From: Dyadobacter koreensis
GTDB lineage: Bacteria; Bacteroidota; Bacteroidia; Cytophagales; Spirosomataceae
Assembly (NCBI RefSeq): GCF_900108855.1
Contig: NZ_FNXY01000001.1
Span: 558,001-622,000 of the forward strand
Reading direction: 5' to 3'
DNA: 64,000 nucleotides
Notes under the pieces: generated by a model
What the model saw: the letters and a program-made list of their open reading frames with translations, nothing else
Told to the model about the DNA's origin: nothing
Databases searched by the model: none
In this document: positions 28,133 to 37,000 of the stretch, in pieces
How the letters are laid out: the number at the start of each line of letters is the position of its first letter
Numbering within the stretch: position 1 is the stretch's first letter
Made by a program: the position numbers and the translations under genes

Positions 28133-28921
28133 ATGGAACTAAGAAACAGCACTGTCCTGATCACAGGAGGCACAAGTGGAATCGGTTTAGAGCTTGTCAA
28201 ACAGCTGACCGAACAGGGGGCAAATATTCTTATTACCGGGCGTCACGCGGATGCCTTGAAGAAAACAAAAGCCATGTTTCCAAAGGTGCATACCTTCCAA
28301 AGCGATGTGGGTAGTCTACAGGACATTCAACAGCTGTACCGGGAAGTTAGCCTGCAATTTCCAGAGCTGAATATACTAATCAACAATGCTGGACTGATGC
28401 GGCTGATCGACCTTATGGATCACACCTTGAGCCTGGATGACATCAACAGGGAAATAGCTACGAATCTTACCGGGACTATTCAAATGGTACAACAATTTTT
28501 ACCACACCTGCTCAAAAAGAAAACTGCCGCGATCGTCAACGTGTCTTCTGGTATTGCCTTCATGGCTTATTCAGCGGCACCGGTATATAGCGCTGCAAAA
28601 GCCGGAGTTCGTGCCTACACACAAGCATTACGTTTGCAACTCGAGCACACGAATGTAAAAGTTTTCGAAATGATACCACCTGGTGTAAAAACCAACCTGC
28701 AAAACGACTGGGCGATACAACCTGATCCGCGCATGATGATGGATGTTGACAAAATGGTACGTGTTGCAATAACAGGATTGCAGAAAGATAAGCCAGAGCT
28801 TGAACCAGCGATGATAAAAGTAATAAAAGTTGCCAGCAGAATTGCCCCGAAGCTCCTTTTAAACATGGGCCACAAGGAGTTAAAAAAAATAAAAGAACAA
28901 ACGAAGAACACGCAACAATGA
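28133..28921 (+). CDS. SDR family oxidoreductase, DltE-like
   Basis: Short-chain dehydrogenase/reductase of 262 residues that uses NAD(P)(H). The cofactor motif TGGTSGIG lies at 11-18, NNAG at 84-87, and the catalytic set is Ser138/139, Tyr152 and Lys156 (YSAAK). The region after the active site (about 195-250) is typical of the DltE-like group, in which substrates are mostly unknown. It begins a same-strand cluster of SDR, DoxX-like, AraC, SDR and AraC genes. The DoxX-like gene follows after 145 bases. Confidence 0.88.
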   Translation: MELRNSTVLITGGTSGIGLELVKQLTEQGANILITGRHADALKKTKAMFPKVHTFQSDVGSLQDIQQLYREVSLQFPELNILINNAGLMRLIDLMDHTLSLDDINREIATNLTGTIQMVQQFLPHLLKKKTAAIVNVSSGIAFMAYSAAPVYSAAKAGVRAYTQALRLQLEHTNVKVFEMIPPGVKTNLQNDWAIQPDPRMMMDVDKMVRVAITGLQKDKPELEPAMIKVIKVASRIAPKLLLNMGHKELKKIKEQTKNTQQ

Positions 28922-29066
28922 AACATCACATTTTTGCAAATACCTTGACATTAGTATATGTCACAGCCTTCGCCAGGCAGCTGCCAATAAAAGCATGCGT
29001 CGCTGGGCAGAGTCTGGTAAGCCATGAAAGTAAAAAAAATTAACAGATTTCATTAAGGGTAAACAT

Positions 29067-29411
29067 ATGAAAATTGTATCTATTGTTCTTTTAGTAACGT
29101 CCGCATTCCTTAGCCTGAAACACGGATGGGATGCTTTCCAGCCTGCTCAAGCTGCCCAGGCAAAAATGATGGCCAGCCTGGGTATCCATCCACAGGCAAT
29201 GCCCTATTTTGGAGTGTTCTCCATCCTGATGGGCTTGATGCTATTTTTTCCCCAAACCTTTTTTCTGAGCAACGTGCTGAATGCTGTGACTATTGTGCTG
29301 ATCATGGCGCTGTCGCTACGGGCTGGTGACAACAGGACAGCTCTGATTGAAATTCCGTTTCTTAGTATGCCCATGATTTTGATATGGCTTAAGTATCCCT
29401 TTAAATTTTAG
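29067..29411 (+). CDS. DoxX-like small membrane protein
   Basis: Inner-membrane protein of 114 residues with four hydrophobic helices (about 2-18, 47-63, 68-86 and 93-110). The layout and the LKHGWDAF and YFGVFSILMGLMLFF stretches resemble the DoxX/DoxX-like group. The ATG at 29067 is preceded by AAGGG at a fair distance. The AraC gene follows after 17 bases, so the two are almost surely in one transcript. DoxX-like proteins are often linked to redox or quinone processes; here only the neighbouring SDR enzymes support that. Confidence 0.65.
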   Translation: MKIVSIVLLVTSAFLSLKHGWDAFQPAQAAQAKMMASLGIHPQAMPYFGVFSILMGLMLFFPQTFFLSNVLNAVTIVLIMALSLRAGDNRTALIEIPFLSMPMILIWLKYPFKF

Positions 29412-29428
29412 AATAACCAGATTTACAC

Positions 29429-30337
29429 ATGGCAAATCCATCTCCGGTCAGGATTAGATCCATCACAGAAGGGCACCGGTTAACCGGGCTTGAAAAACCA
29501 CATCACCCGCTCATAAGCATTGTGAACGTGGCTCAATTCAAAAATGATTCTGATATACATGCTGTAATTTTTGATTTCTACGTCATATCCATCAAAAGAG
29601 GTTGCAATAATCTGCTTTATGGACAACAGAAATATGATTTTGATGAAGGGTTAATGGCCTTTATGTCACCCGGACAAGTTTTGCGCGGTGAACAAGGTGA
29701 AATTCCGCCAAACCTTGAAGGGTGGATGCTATTTATTCACCCCGACTTTTTATGGAATACACCGCTTGCGAAAAAAATCAAGCAATACGAATACTTTGAG
29801 TATGCCGCCAATGAAGCCCTGTTTCTTTCGGACAAGGAAGAAATGATGGTCAATACCCTTGTTGAAAATATCAGACAGGAGTATAAAACCAATATGGATA
29901 AATTCAGTCAGGACGTAATCATTGCACAGCTCGATCTACTGCTGATCTACGCGCAAAGATTCTATGAAAGGCAGTTTATAACACGCAAAATTACCAACAG
30001 CAAAATCCTTACCCGCTTCGAAGACGCGTTGACGAATTACTTGAAGGATCAGGAACTCGACGGCAAAGGTTTACCCACCGTACAGTATTTGGCCGACAGG
30101 CTCAATATTTCGGCCAAATATTTAAACAGCCTGCTCAAACAACTCACCGGGCGTACTACACAGCAGCATATACATGAAAAGCTTATCGCGAAAGCCAAAG
30201 AAAAACTTTCCACCACAGAATTATCTGTTAGTGAGATCGCCTATGGGCTCGGCTTTGAGCATCCGCAGTCGTTTAGTAAACTGTTCAAATCGAAAACCAA
30301 TCTTTCTCCCCTTGATTTCAGGGCAACTTTCAAATGA
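29429..30337 (+). CDS. AraC family transcriptional regulator
   Basis: Regulator of 302 residues. The N-terminal part (about 10-190) is the sensor domain seen in several paralogues in this window: YGQQKYDFDEGLMAFMSPGQ, then FIHPDFLWNTPLAKKI and FSQDVIIAQLDLLL. The C-terminal AraC domain (about 200-300) has LADRLNISAKYLNSLLKQLTG and VSEIAYGLGFEHPQSFSKLF. It lies between the DoxX-like gene (17 bases upstream) and an SDR gene (107 bases downstream). It is a clear paralogue of the AraC genes at 31234 and 54590 and of the broken copy at 56613. Confidence 0.9.
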   Translation: MANPSPVRIRSITEGHRLTGLEKPHHPLISIVNVAQFKNDSDIHAVIFDFYVISIKRGCNNLLYGQQKYDFDEGLMAFMSPGQVLRGEQGEIPPNLEGWMLFIHPDFLWNTPLAKKIKQYEYFEYAANEALFLSDKEEMMVNTLVENIRQEYKTNMDKFSQDVIIAQLDLLLIYAQRFYERQFITRKITNSKILTRFEDALTNYLKDQELDGKGLPTVQYLADRLNISAKYLNSLLKQLTGRTTQQHIHEKLIAKAKEKLSTTELSVSEIAYGLGFEHPQSFSKLFKSKTNLSPLDFRATFK

Positions 30338-30444
30338 CTATTTAACATTAATGCTGCGATTCTGTTACAAAATACAGCGATCGCGTTACAGAAATTGGCC
30401 TTGTGGAACCGACCTTTGTATCGAACATTTAAAGTTACAAAGCA

Positions 30445-31203
30445 ATGAAAAAAGTACTGATCACAGGAGCTAACAAAGGGATTGGTCTGGAGATGACCCG
30501 GCAGCTGGCCCAAAAAGGATACTATATTTACATGGGCAGCCGCAATTTGCAAAATGGCCTGGATGCGGTCCATCAGTTGAATTCTGAAGGATTAGAATCG
30601 ATCGAATCTATAGAATTGGATGTGACCAACCAAGACTCAGTTAACGCTGCGCGGGCCAGGATAGGAAGTAAAACGAATTCGCTGGATATCCTGATTAATA
30701 ATGCGGGGATCAACGGGATAGAATTTGATGGCGACACGCCACTGATGCATACCGCCCTGGGCACAGGTCCCGATAAGTTTAAAGAAGTCTATGAAGTGAA
30801 TGTATTCGGCGTAATCCGTACAACGCAGGCATTCATCGATTTGTTGCAGCAATCATCAGAACCTCGCATCGTTAACGTAAGTTCAAGTCAGGGTTCACTT
30901 ACCCTGCATAGTGACCCAGGTTATAAATACTACAAAGCCAAAGGAGCGGTTTACCAATCTTCAAAATCAGCGCTGAACATGTATACCATTGCACTCGCCT
31001 TTGAACTGCGCAATACCAACTTTAAAGTCAACGCAGTTAGCCCGCCATCCACGGCCACCGACTTTAATCATTATCTGGGAACGAGCAGTGTGCAGGTGGG
31101 GGCAGAACATATTCTGCGTTATACCTTGATAGATAACAACGGGCCAACAGGTAAATTTTTCTGTGCCGACAACAATCCGCAAACCGGTGAAATTCCATGG
31201 TAA
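30445..31203 (+). CDS. SDR family oxidoreductase, carbonyl-reductase-like
   Basis: Short-chain dehydrogenase/reductase of 252 residues. TGANKGIG at 7-14 is the carbonyl-reductase form of the cofactor motif, ELDVT at 57-61 suggests adenine binding, NNAG is at 85-88, and the active site is Ser146/147, Tyr170 and Lys174 (YQSSK). The longer loop before Tyr170 fits this subgroup. It lies 107 bases after one AraC gene and 30 bases before another, so it is probably a target of one or both. An ACCTTTG stretch upstream resembles a -7 box. Confidence 0.88.
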   Translation: MKKVLITGANKGIGLEMTRQLAQKGYYIYMGSRNLQNGLDAVHQLNSEGLESIESIELDVTNQDSVNAARARIGSKTNSLDILINNAGINGIEFDGDTPLMHTALGTGPDKFKEVYEVNVFGVIRTTQAFIDLLQQSSEPRIVNVSSSQGSLTLHSDPGYKYYKAKGAVYQSSKSALNMYTIALAFELRNTNFKVNAVSPPSTATDFNHYLGTSSVQVGAEHILRYTLIDNNGPTGKFFCADNNPQTGEIPW

Positions 31204-31233
31204 AAAACTAGTGGATTTTCATAAATTTATCTG

Positions 31234-32151
31234 ATGAAACTGAACAAAACTACACCTCACCATTACAGCTCGCTTTCGGAATTACATAGAATGCTTGGAC
31301 TGCCCATGCCTGTACATCCACTTGTAAGCCTGGTCAATAACAGTGAAAACCAGCTGAACGCTGCTCATATTCCAGATCTACACACGTCCGCTTTTTACAA
31401 AATAGCGCTGAAACAGAACCTGAGCGGAAAATTAAAATACGGTCAGCAATACTATGATTTCGATCAGGGTGGATTATTTTTTATTTCTCCTAACCAGCTA
31501 ACGGCAAACAGCGACAATAATGGAGATCATTCGGGATATACCTTAATTATTCATCCAGATTTTTTACAGACCTATCCGCTGGCAAGAAGCATCAGGCAAT
31601 ATGGTTTTTTCTCCTACACAGCCAACGAAGCACTTCATCTGGCTGTCAATGAAAAAGAAACCATCCTTGCAATATTTAAAAATATAGAACAGGAATTGCA
31701 AAGCAGGCTAGATGATTTTAGCCAGGATGTGATGATCTCACAAATTGAAACGCTGCTGAATTACAGTAAGCGATTCTACAAACGTCAGTTCCTTACGCGA
31801 AAAAAAGTTAATACCGATTTGCTGCAAAAACTAGAAGCTATTCTGGATGAATATTTTAATATGCAAAAACCTTTAACGAACGGCATTCCGACAGTGCAAT
31901 ATCTGGCCGGAGCGCTGAACCTATCACCAGGTTATCTTGGTGACATGCTCCGCCATTTAACCGGACGCAGTGCCCAGCAGCAAATACAGGACAGGCTCAT
32001 CGAAAAAGCAAAAGAAAGGCTTTCAACCACCGAATTGTCAATTGGTGAAATTGCCTATGAGCTTGGCTTCGAGCATTCACAATCGTTCAGCCGATTGTTT
32101 AAAGCCAAAACCAAACTGAGTCCTTTGGCGTTCAGGGCAGGATTTCATTGA
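31234..32151 (+). CDS. AraC family transcriptional regulator
   Basis: Regulator of 305 residues and a paralogue of the gene at 29429. Shared sensor features are YGQQYYDFDQGGLFFISPNQ, IIHPDFLQTYPLARSIRQYG and FSQDVMISQIETLLNY. The C-terminal double helix-turn-helix (about 205-303) carries LAGALNLSPGYLGDMLRHLTG and IGEIAYELGFEHSQSFSRLF. It follows the SDR gene by 30 bases on the same strand, so it is the last gene of the SDR-DoxX-AraC-SDR-AraC cluster. Confidence 0.9.
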   Translation: MKLNKTTPHHYSSLSELHRMLGLPMPVHPLVSLVNNSENQLNAAHIPDLHTSAFYKIALKQNLSGKLKYGQQYYDFDQGGLFFISPNQLTANSDNNGDHSGYTLIIHPDFLQTYPLARSIRQYGFFSYTANEALHLAVNEKETILAIFKNIEQELQSRLDDFSQDVMISQIETLLNYSKRFYKRQFLTRKKVNTDLLQKLEAILDEYFNMQKPLTNGIPTVQYLAGALNLSPGYLGDMLRHLTGRSAQQQIQDRLIEKAKERLSTTELSIGEIAYELGFEHSQSFSRLFKAKTKLSPLAFRAGFH

Positions 32152-32792
32152 ATGTCACTTGCATCGGAAATCTTTTGTATTTGCATTCTTATAGCAGGCT
32201 TTTATTTTAAATTATTTTTCTTCCAAGCATCTTCACAACTGGCCACTTGGATAAACACGATATTTAAAAGAATCTTGATATTTTATAATCCTGGATCTTA
32301 AAAAATGAAAAATAATGATTCTGCCGTATAATCTTTGGCAGCAGCCTGCTATAAGCAAACACCCCTTTTGCAATCCGAAAGGTATCTGATAGCTTAAATT
32401 TAATTACCGGATCAAAAAATTCCGTGTCAGAAACTCATCGAGGAAGGATTCATGGTCTGAGTCAGATACTGGTCGAGCCACCAGGTTTAATAGCACAAGA
32501 ACAACAGCCGCTGAAAGCGGCCTTGAATCCAGAATGTTTTCGGTGTTAAAGCGCTTTATCTGCGCATGCGCTAAAAAGAAAACGCTAACCTCATAGATGT
32601 ACAGAAAGTGATCCGCGAGTGGCTTTTCATCATTGTCACATTGTTTGCTCAAATCATCCTTTTTGACTCAATAAGGTTAGGAAAAAAAGGATTGCTTCCG
32701 GGAAAATTAGAGAAATGCCTGGATTTTCCGATCACTAACCCAGAATGGCTGGCCTTGCCGCTGCGGTCTGTCTTGCAGTCGGCAAGGTATTT
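32152..32792. other. intergenic region with a possible decayed membrane-protein frame
   Basis: 641 bases between convergent genes. At 32608-32796 (+) a frame reads as one hydrophobic helix (REWLFIIVTLFAQIILF) followed by a polar part, and a second frame near 32748 continues in a coding-like way. It may be a decayed small membrane-protein gene, but I cannot name it. Nothing else was seen. Confidence 0.3.
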
Positions 32793-34214
32793 CTAACCCC
32801 ACTCTTCTGCGTTATTAATCCCCATTTTCGATGCAACATAGACTGGATCTTTCCCATCCTTTTTTTGCTGCTGATAGTCTTTGAGCGCGTCCAATGCAGG
32901 CTTCCGCAGCAGTAATATCGCAATGATGTTCAGCCAGGCCATAAGTCCTACTCCGATATCGCCAACAGTCCATGCCAGCTCCGCCGTCTTGATAGAACCA
33001 TAGAATGTTGCCGCCATGATCAGTCCCCGCAAGCCCCACAAGAGGATTTTGCTGTTACCTTCTTTCATCAAATAACTCAAATTGGTTTCAGCAATATAAT
33101 AGTATGCCATAATCGTGGTGAATGCGAAAAACAATAGCGCGATAGAAACAAAACCGCTGCCCAATGAAGGAAAGTGCGTATTGATTGCCTGCTGGGTGAA
33201 CTCCGAGCCGATGGCCATGCCTTTTACATTTTCTACCAAAAACCCGCCTGCCGGATTTACGACATTGTATTTACCAGTAAAAAGGATCATCAGTGCCGTC
33301 GCGGTGCATACAAATAACGTATCGACGTAGACGGAAAACGCCTGCACTAATCCCTGTTTCACAGGATGACTTGCCTCAGCGGCAGCCGCAGCATGCGGAG
33401 CGGTTCCCTGACCAGCCTCATTGGAGTAGATACCTCGTTTGACACCCCAGGATACGGCCATTCCGAAAATCCCGGCAAAGGCTGGTTCCATATCAAATGC
33501 AGACCGTATAATCAGACCAAAAACAGCAGGCACCTGAGTAATATTCATGGCGATAATGATCAAAGCCATCAGGATATAAGCACCTGCCATGAACGGGACA
33601 ACAAATTCAGCTACTTTACCAATTCGTTTCACGCCTCCGAAAATGATCAGACCCAACAGAATCGTAATTGTGCCGCCAGTAATCTCCACAGGAATGTCAA
33701 ACGCAGTCTTTGCACTTGTCGCTATGCTGTTACTTTGAACACCTGGCAGAAACAGCGCAGTACTAAGGATCGTAGCCACGGCAAAAAGCACAGCATACCA
33801 TTTCACGCCCAACCCTTTTTCAATGTAAAATGCAGGTCCACCTCGGTACTGGCCATCTTTTACCTGTTTGTAAATTTGCCCCAAGGTAGCTTCTACGTAG
33901 GCAGATGCCGCGCCCAGAAAAGCAATTGCCCACATCCAAAATACCGCACCGGGTCCTCCCATCGCTATGGCGGTCGCTACACCCGCAATGTTGCCTGTCC
34001 CTACCCTTCCGGAAATAGCAATGGCAAAGGCCTGAAAGGAAGAAACTCCTTTTGCCGAAGCCTTATTACCAAATAAAAGTGTCACCATATCTTTTAGATA
34101 ACGGACCTGAAGAAAACGGGTGACGATAGAAAAATAAATGCCGGTGCCAAGACAAAGAATGATGAGCGCATTGCTCCAGATCACATCGTTTACAGCAGTA
34201 ATAATTTGTTCCAT
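32793..34214 (-). CDS. AGCS family sodium:alanine/glycine symporter
   Basis: Inner-membrane amino-acid carrier of 473 residues and about eleven helices, which imports alanine or glycine with sodium. Family motifs are AISGRVGTGNIAGVATAI (about 67-84), GGPGAVFWMWAIAFLGAASAYVE (in part), GQYRGGPAFYIEKGLG (about 122-137) and KRGIYSNEAGQGTAPHAAAAA (in part, about 260-278), the last being the AGCS signature. The longer frame to 34262 adds a poor leader, so ATG 34212-34214 is used. It stands alone on the minus strand. A second sodium-linked carrier, NhaA, lies 0.9 kb away. Confidence 0.92.
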   Translation of the reverse strand: MEQIITAVNDVIWSNALIILCLGTGIYFSIVTRFLQVRYLKDMVTLLFGNKASAKGVSSFQAFAIAISGRVGTGNIAGVATAIAMGGPGAVFWMWAIAFLGAASAYVEATLGQIYKQVKDGQYRGGPAFYIEKGLGVKWYAVLFAVATILSTALFLPGVQSNSIATSAKTAFDIPVEITGGTITILLGLIIFGGVKRIGKVAEFVVPFMAGAYILMALIIIAMNITQVPAVFGLIIRSAFDMEPAFAGIFGMAVSWGVKRGIYSNEAGQGTAPHAAAAAEASHPVKQGLVQAFSVYVDTLFVCTATALMILFTGKYNVVNPAGGFLVENVKGMAIGSEFTQQAINTHFPSLGSGFVSIALLFFAFTTIMAYYYIAETNLSYLMKEGNSKILLWGLRGLIMAATFYGSIKTAELAWTVGDIGVGLMAWLNIIAILLLRKPALDALKDYQQQKKDGKDPVYVASKMGINNAEEWG

Positions 34215-35151
34215 GCCGGAAAAAGGGGTAAGTGAGTAGTAAAGAATTTGGAATATTTTCAATAAATAAAACGAATATTTTGCGCAGACGCACCAACACC
34301 TATTAAAAAAACTATATATACCTCAAATAGTGTTATTTTGAATATCGACTGTTAGAGACACCGAATGAGCGGACAACGCTCCTGGTTAACCTTTAATCGT
34401 CGGCTGATTTGCGTCAGATCGTATTCTACCAGTCTAATATCCGCCGTAAAATACCATCACCGCAAAACGTTTGCTCCCGGCAAGAGTTTGTAAAAATGCG
34501 ATGCTGAACGGCCGAGCGGTAATGAATCTCACAAAAGCGGTTTCACCTACCAGCGATGCTGTGAAAATGCTCGTACTTGCGTGTTACCGGACTGATTCCA
34601 CTTTTGACTCTATTGAGCTGGTACTGCTCATTTTACCTGAATCGTTGAATAAATCAATGAAATAAATCCCGACATAACTATAATTTTGGCTCTGCTTAAA
34701 CCCTTAAATACTTTCGGTCACACCTGTCTTGCTTTTGCACTTCCGGAATCGTTCACACTCCGTTACCGGCAAGTTTGTCATCCTTTTTTGATGCTTAATG
34801 GCATAGTTTCTGATCGGATCGCGCAGCAGCCGCCCGGAGATCAATGCAGCGCAATCAATGAAAAAAGGATGGTCCAATAGCCAAAGTGGTCCAACCATAA
34901 TTGGGGAAGTCTGGTAACCTATGCTACAAAGCGGCGGTTCCAAGCACTCGCAATAACGAAGCAGGGTATAACGCTGCCTCTTTTCAAAGGTCAAATCATA
35001 ATTTGCAGTGTGACAATCCATGCAGCATACTGGATCCGGCCAGCGGCGAAACAAGCATCATTACGCTGCCGCCGAGCACTTCATGCATGAGCTGAATTAC
35101 CCTTGCATTCAAATCAAATGTCAAATCTTTCCAGGATTTTTTTAATAACCG
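34215..35151. other. intergenic region with a possible decayed gene
   Basis: Nearly 0.94 kb between two minus-strand transporter genes. From about 35140 down to 34760 the minus strand reads in a coding-like way in shifting frames (NARVIQLMHEVLGGSVMMLV, then YDLTFEKRQRYTLLRYCE), as in a decayed gene. I cannot identify the family. The remaining part holds nothing recognised. Confidence 0.3.
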
Positions 35152-36462
35152 TCAGTTTGCTTTCCGAAGCCTTCTGAGTACAATAATTCCGAAAGTTCCG
35201 GCAAGTACAGATGCGATGAGTATGCCATATTTCGCCTGATCGACCAGGTCAATATTTTCGAAAGCAAGTCCTGTGATAAACAAAGACATCGTAAAACCAA
35301 CCCCGGCCAGAATTGCCACGCCTGCGATATGCGGCCATCCTGCGCCATCAGGAAGCTCGGCCACACCAAGTTTTACAAGAAGCCATGTAAACGAAAAAAC
35401 GCCTACGAATTTGCCAATCAACAGCCCGGCGATAATTCCGGTGCTAACCGGATTGATCAATCCAGAAAAAAAATCAGGACCGATATGCATACCAGCATTG
35501 GCAAGGGCAAACAGCGGCATGATAACAAATGCAACCCAGGGATGAAGCGAGTACTCAATTTTTTGCAAGGGTGTTTCCGCATCCGTACTTAGCTTTTTGA
35601 TCTTTTCGATCGTCTGATGTTGTTCCGGGGTCGTTAATGGCCCGTTTTGCGGAATTGCGTTTTCAAATTTGAGACTATATTTTCTCACACTTTTGACATA
35701 TTCATTTTCATCGATCTTAGTTCTAGCAGGAATAGTAAAAGCCACCAGCACTCCTGCTATCGTCGCATGGACGCCCGAAAATAAAAAACCGGCCCAAACG
35801 GCAATTCCCAGCAGCAAATAAAACAACGTACCCCTTATTCCCAGCAAATTGCCCGCTATCAGAACCAACAGCAGAGCACCGGCAAGAAGAAGCGGCGCAA
35901 ATGAAATATGAGCTGTGTAGAAAAAAGCAATGACCAACACAGCGCCCAAATCATCGGCCACCGCCAGCGCTGATAGAAACACTTTCACAGCAGCTGGAAT
36001 ATGTTTACCTGACATCGACAATAAGGCAAGGGCAAATGCAATATCGGTAGCCATAGGTATGCCCCAGCCATGTTCCGATTCCAATCCAAGATTAATCAAA
36101 AAATAGATTAACGCAGGTACAAGCATTCCGCCTAAGGCTGCAACCATGGGAAGCGATGCTTTTTTGAGCGTCGATAATTCACCGGCCATGAATTCTCTTT
36201 TCAATTCCAGACCGATCACAAAGAAGAAGATGGCCATCAAGCCATCATTAATCCAGATATGCAGTGGCTGCTTGAAAATAAAATCTGAAAACCCAACAGA
36301 AATTTTTGTTTCCCACAAATGATGATAGGAGTCTGCCCAGGGAGAATTTACCCAAGCAATGGCAATGATAACATTGATAAACAGGATGATACCACCCATA
36401 AATTCCTGGTGAATGAATTTACTGACGGGCTGTAGTATATGGTCGATCGGCGCTTTAGCCAT
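35152..36462 (-). CDS. nhaA: Na+/H+ antiporter NhaA
   Basis: Inner-membrane sodium/proton antiporter of 436 residues, exporting sodium in exchange for protons. The ion-binding pair of aspartates is in ALAVADDLGAVLVIAFFYT (about 164-182). Other hallmarks are GLMAIFFFVIGLELKREF, GWGIPMATDIAFALALL and MPLFALANAGM (about 310-320). A hydrophilic insertion of about 50 residues (KIDENEYVKSVRKYS and on, from about 240) lies between helices, as in other Bacteroidota NhaA proteins. The ATG at 36460-36462 is the only good start. A perfect 9-bp dyad lies 27 bases upstream. Confidence 0.95.
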   Translation of the reverse strand: MAKAPIDHILQPVSKFIHQEFMGGIILFINVIIAIAWVNSPWADSYHHLWETKISVGFSDFIFKQPLHIWINDGLMAIFFFVIGLELKREFMAGELSTLKKASLPMVAALGGMLVPALIYFLINLGLESEHGWGIPMATDIAFALALLSMSGKHIPAAVKVFLSALAVADDLGAVLVIAFFYTAHISFAPLLLAGALLLVLIAGNLLGIRGTLFYLLLGIAVWAGFLFSGVHATIAGVLVAFTIPARTKIDENEYVKSVRKYSLKFENAIPQNGPLTTPEQHQTIEKIKKLSTDAETPLQKIEYSLHPWVAFVIMPLFALANAGMHIGPDFFSGLINPVSTGIIAGLLIGKFVGVFSFTWLLVKLGVAELPDGAGWPHIAGVAILAGVGFTMSLFITGLAFENIDLVDQAKYGILIASVLAGTFGIIVLRRLRKAN

Positions 36463-36488
36463 TATATTGGATTTGGTAAATAAAATGA

Positions 36489-36511
36489 TATTGGTAAAGA
36501 TATTACCAATA
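36489..36511. promoter_or_regulatory. inverted repeat in the nhaA leader
   Basis: TATTGGTAA (36489-36497) and TTACCAATA (36503-36511) are perfect complements around AGATA. It lies 27 bases before the nhaA start on the minus strand. It could be an operator or an mRNA hairpin; no T-run follows, so a terminator is unlikely. Confidence 0.45.
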
Positions 36512-37000
36512 AATCATTCACTGCGTCCTTCGACCATTATTTATCTCGGACTGATTGCCGATCGAAGCTCGATGACCCGTTCAACCAGCAGTGACACAAC
36601 CTTTATAGCATTGCAATAAAAATTGGCAACGTGTTTGTAGCTGCGCATGGTTTTAAAAGCAAAGCCCGCAACGAAGCTGTTATGGCGGAATTGAAGACGG
36701 CTGAATTTATGGATACAGACAGCGAGAATCTCTTATTATAAATGATACCAGAAAATGCGGTACAAAATATAATAGTGTAAAGCCAAATTCAAAAAAGCGG
36801 CGCAAAAAAATAATTTGCCTGTACCGACAGGATCAGAACAAAATTAAATCATGGTTTGATTGAATTTGAGGGCTACTTTAGCTTCAATGCAACTGGATGT
36901 CAAATAGCCAGATACAACAAGGCGAAAATAGAAATGCCGTCAGAAACAGATGCATAGCACACCATTCTGACGGCACCCGGTCAACAAAAAATGGGAAAAT
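36512..37000. other. intergenic region, nothing recognised
   Basis: About 490 bases between nhaA and the fucosidase gene. No coding frame, strong hairpin or repeat was seen. Confidence 0.45.

Noticed and set aside
32404..32652. Minus-strand frame of 82 codons
   Set aside because: It lies antisense to a more plausible hydrophobic frame and shows no family pattern.
34704..35054. Minus-strand frame with CCMDCH, like a haem-binding CxxCH motif
   Set aside because: The motif is CCxDCH, not CxxCH with a cytochrome context. The frame has no signal peptide and appears to be part of decayed sequence.
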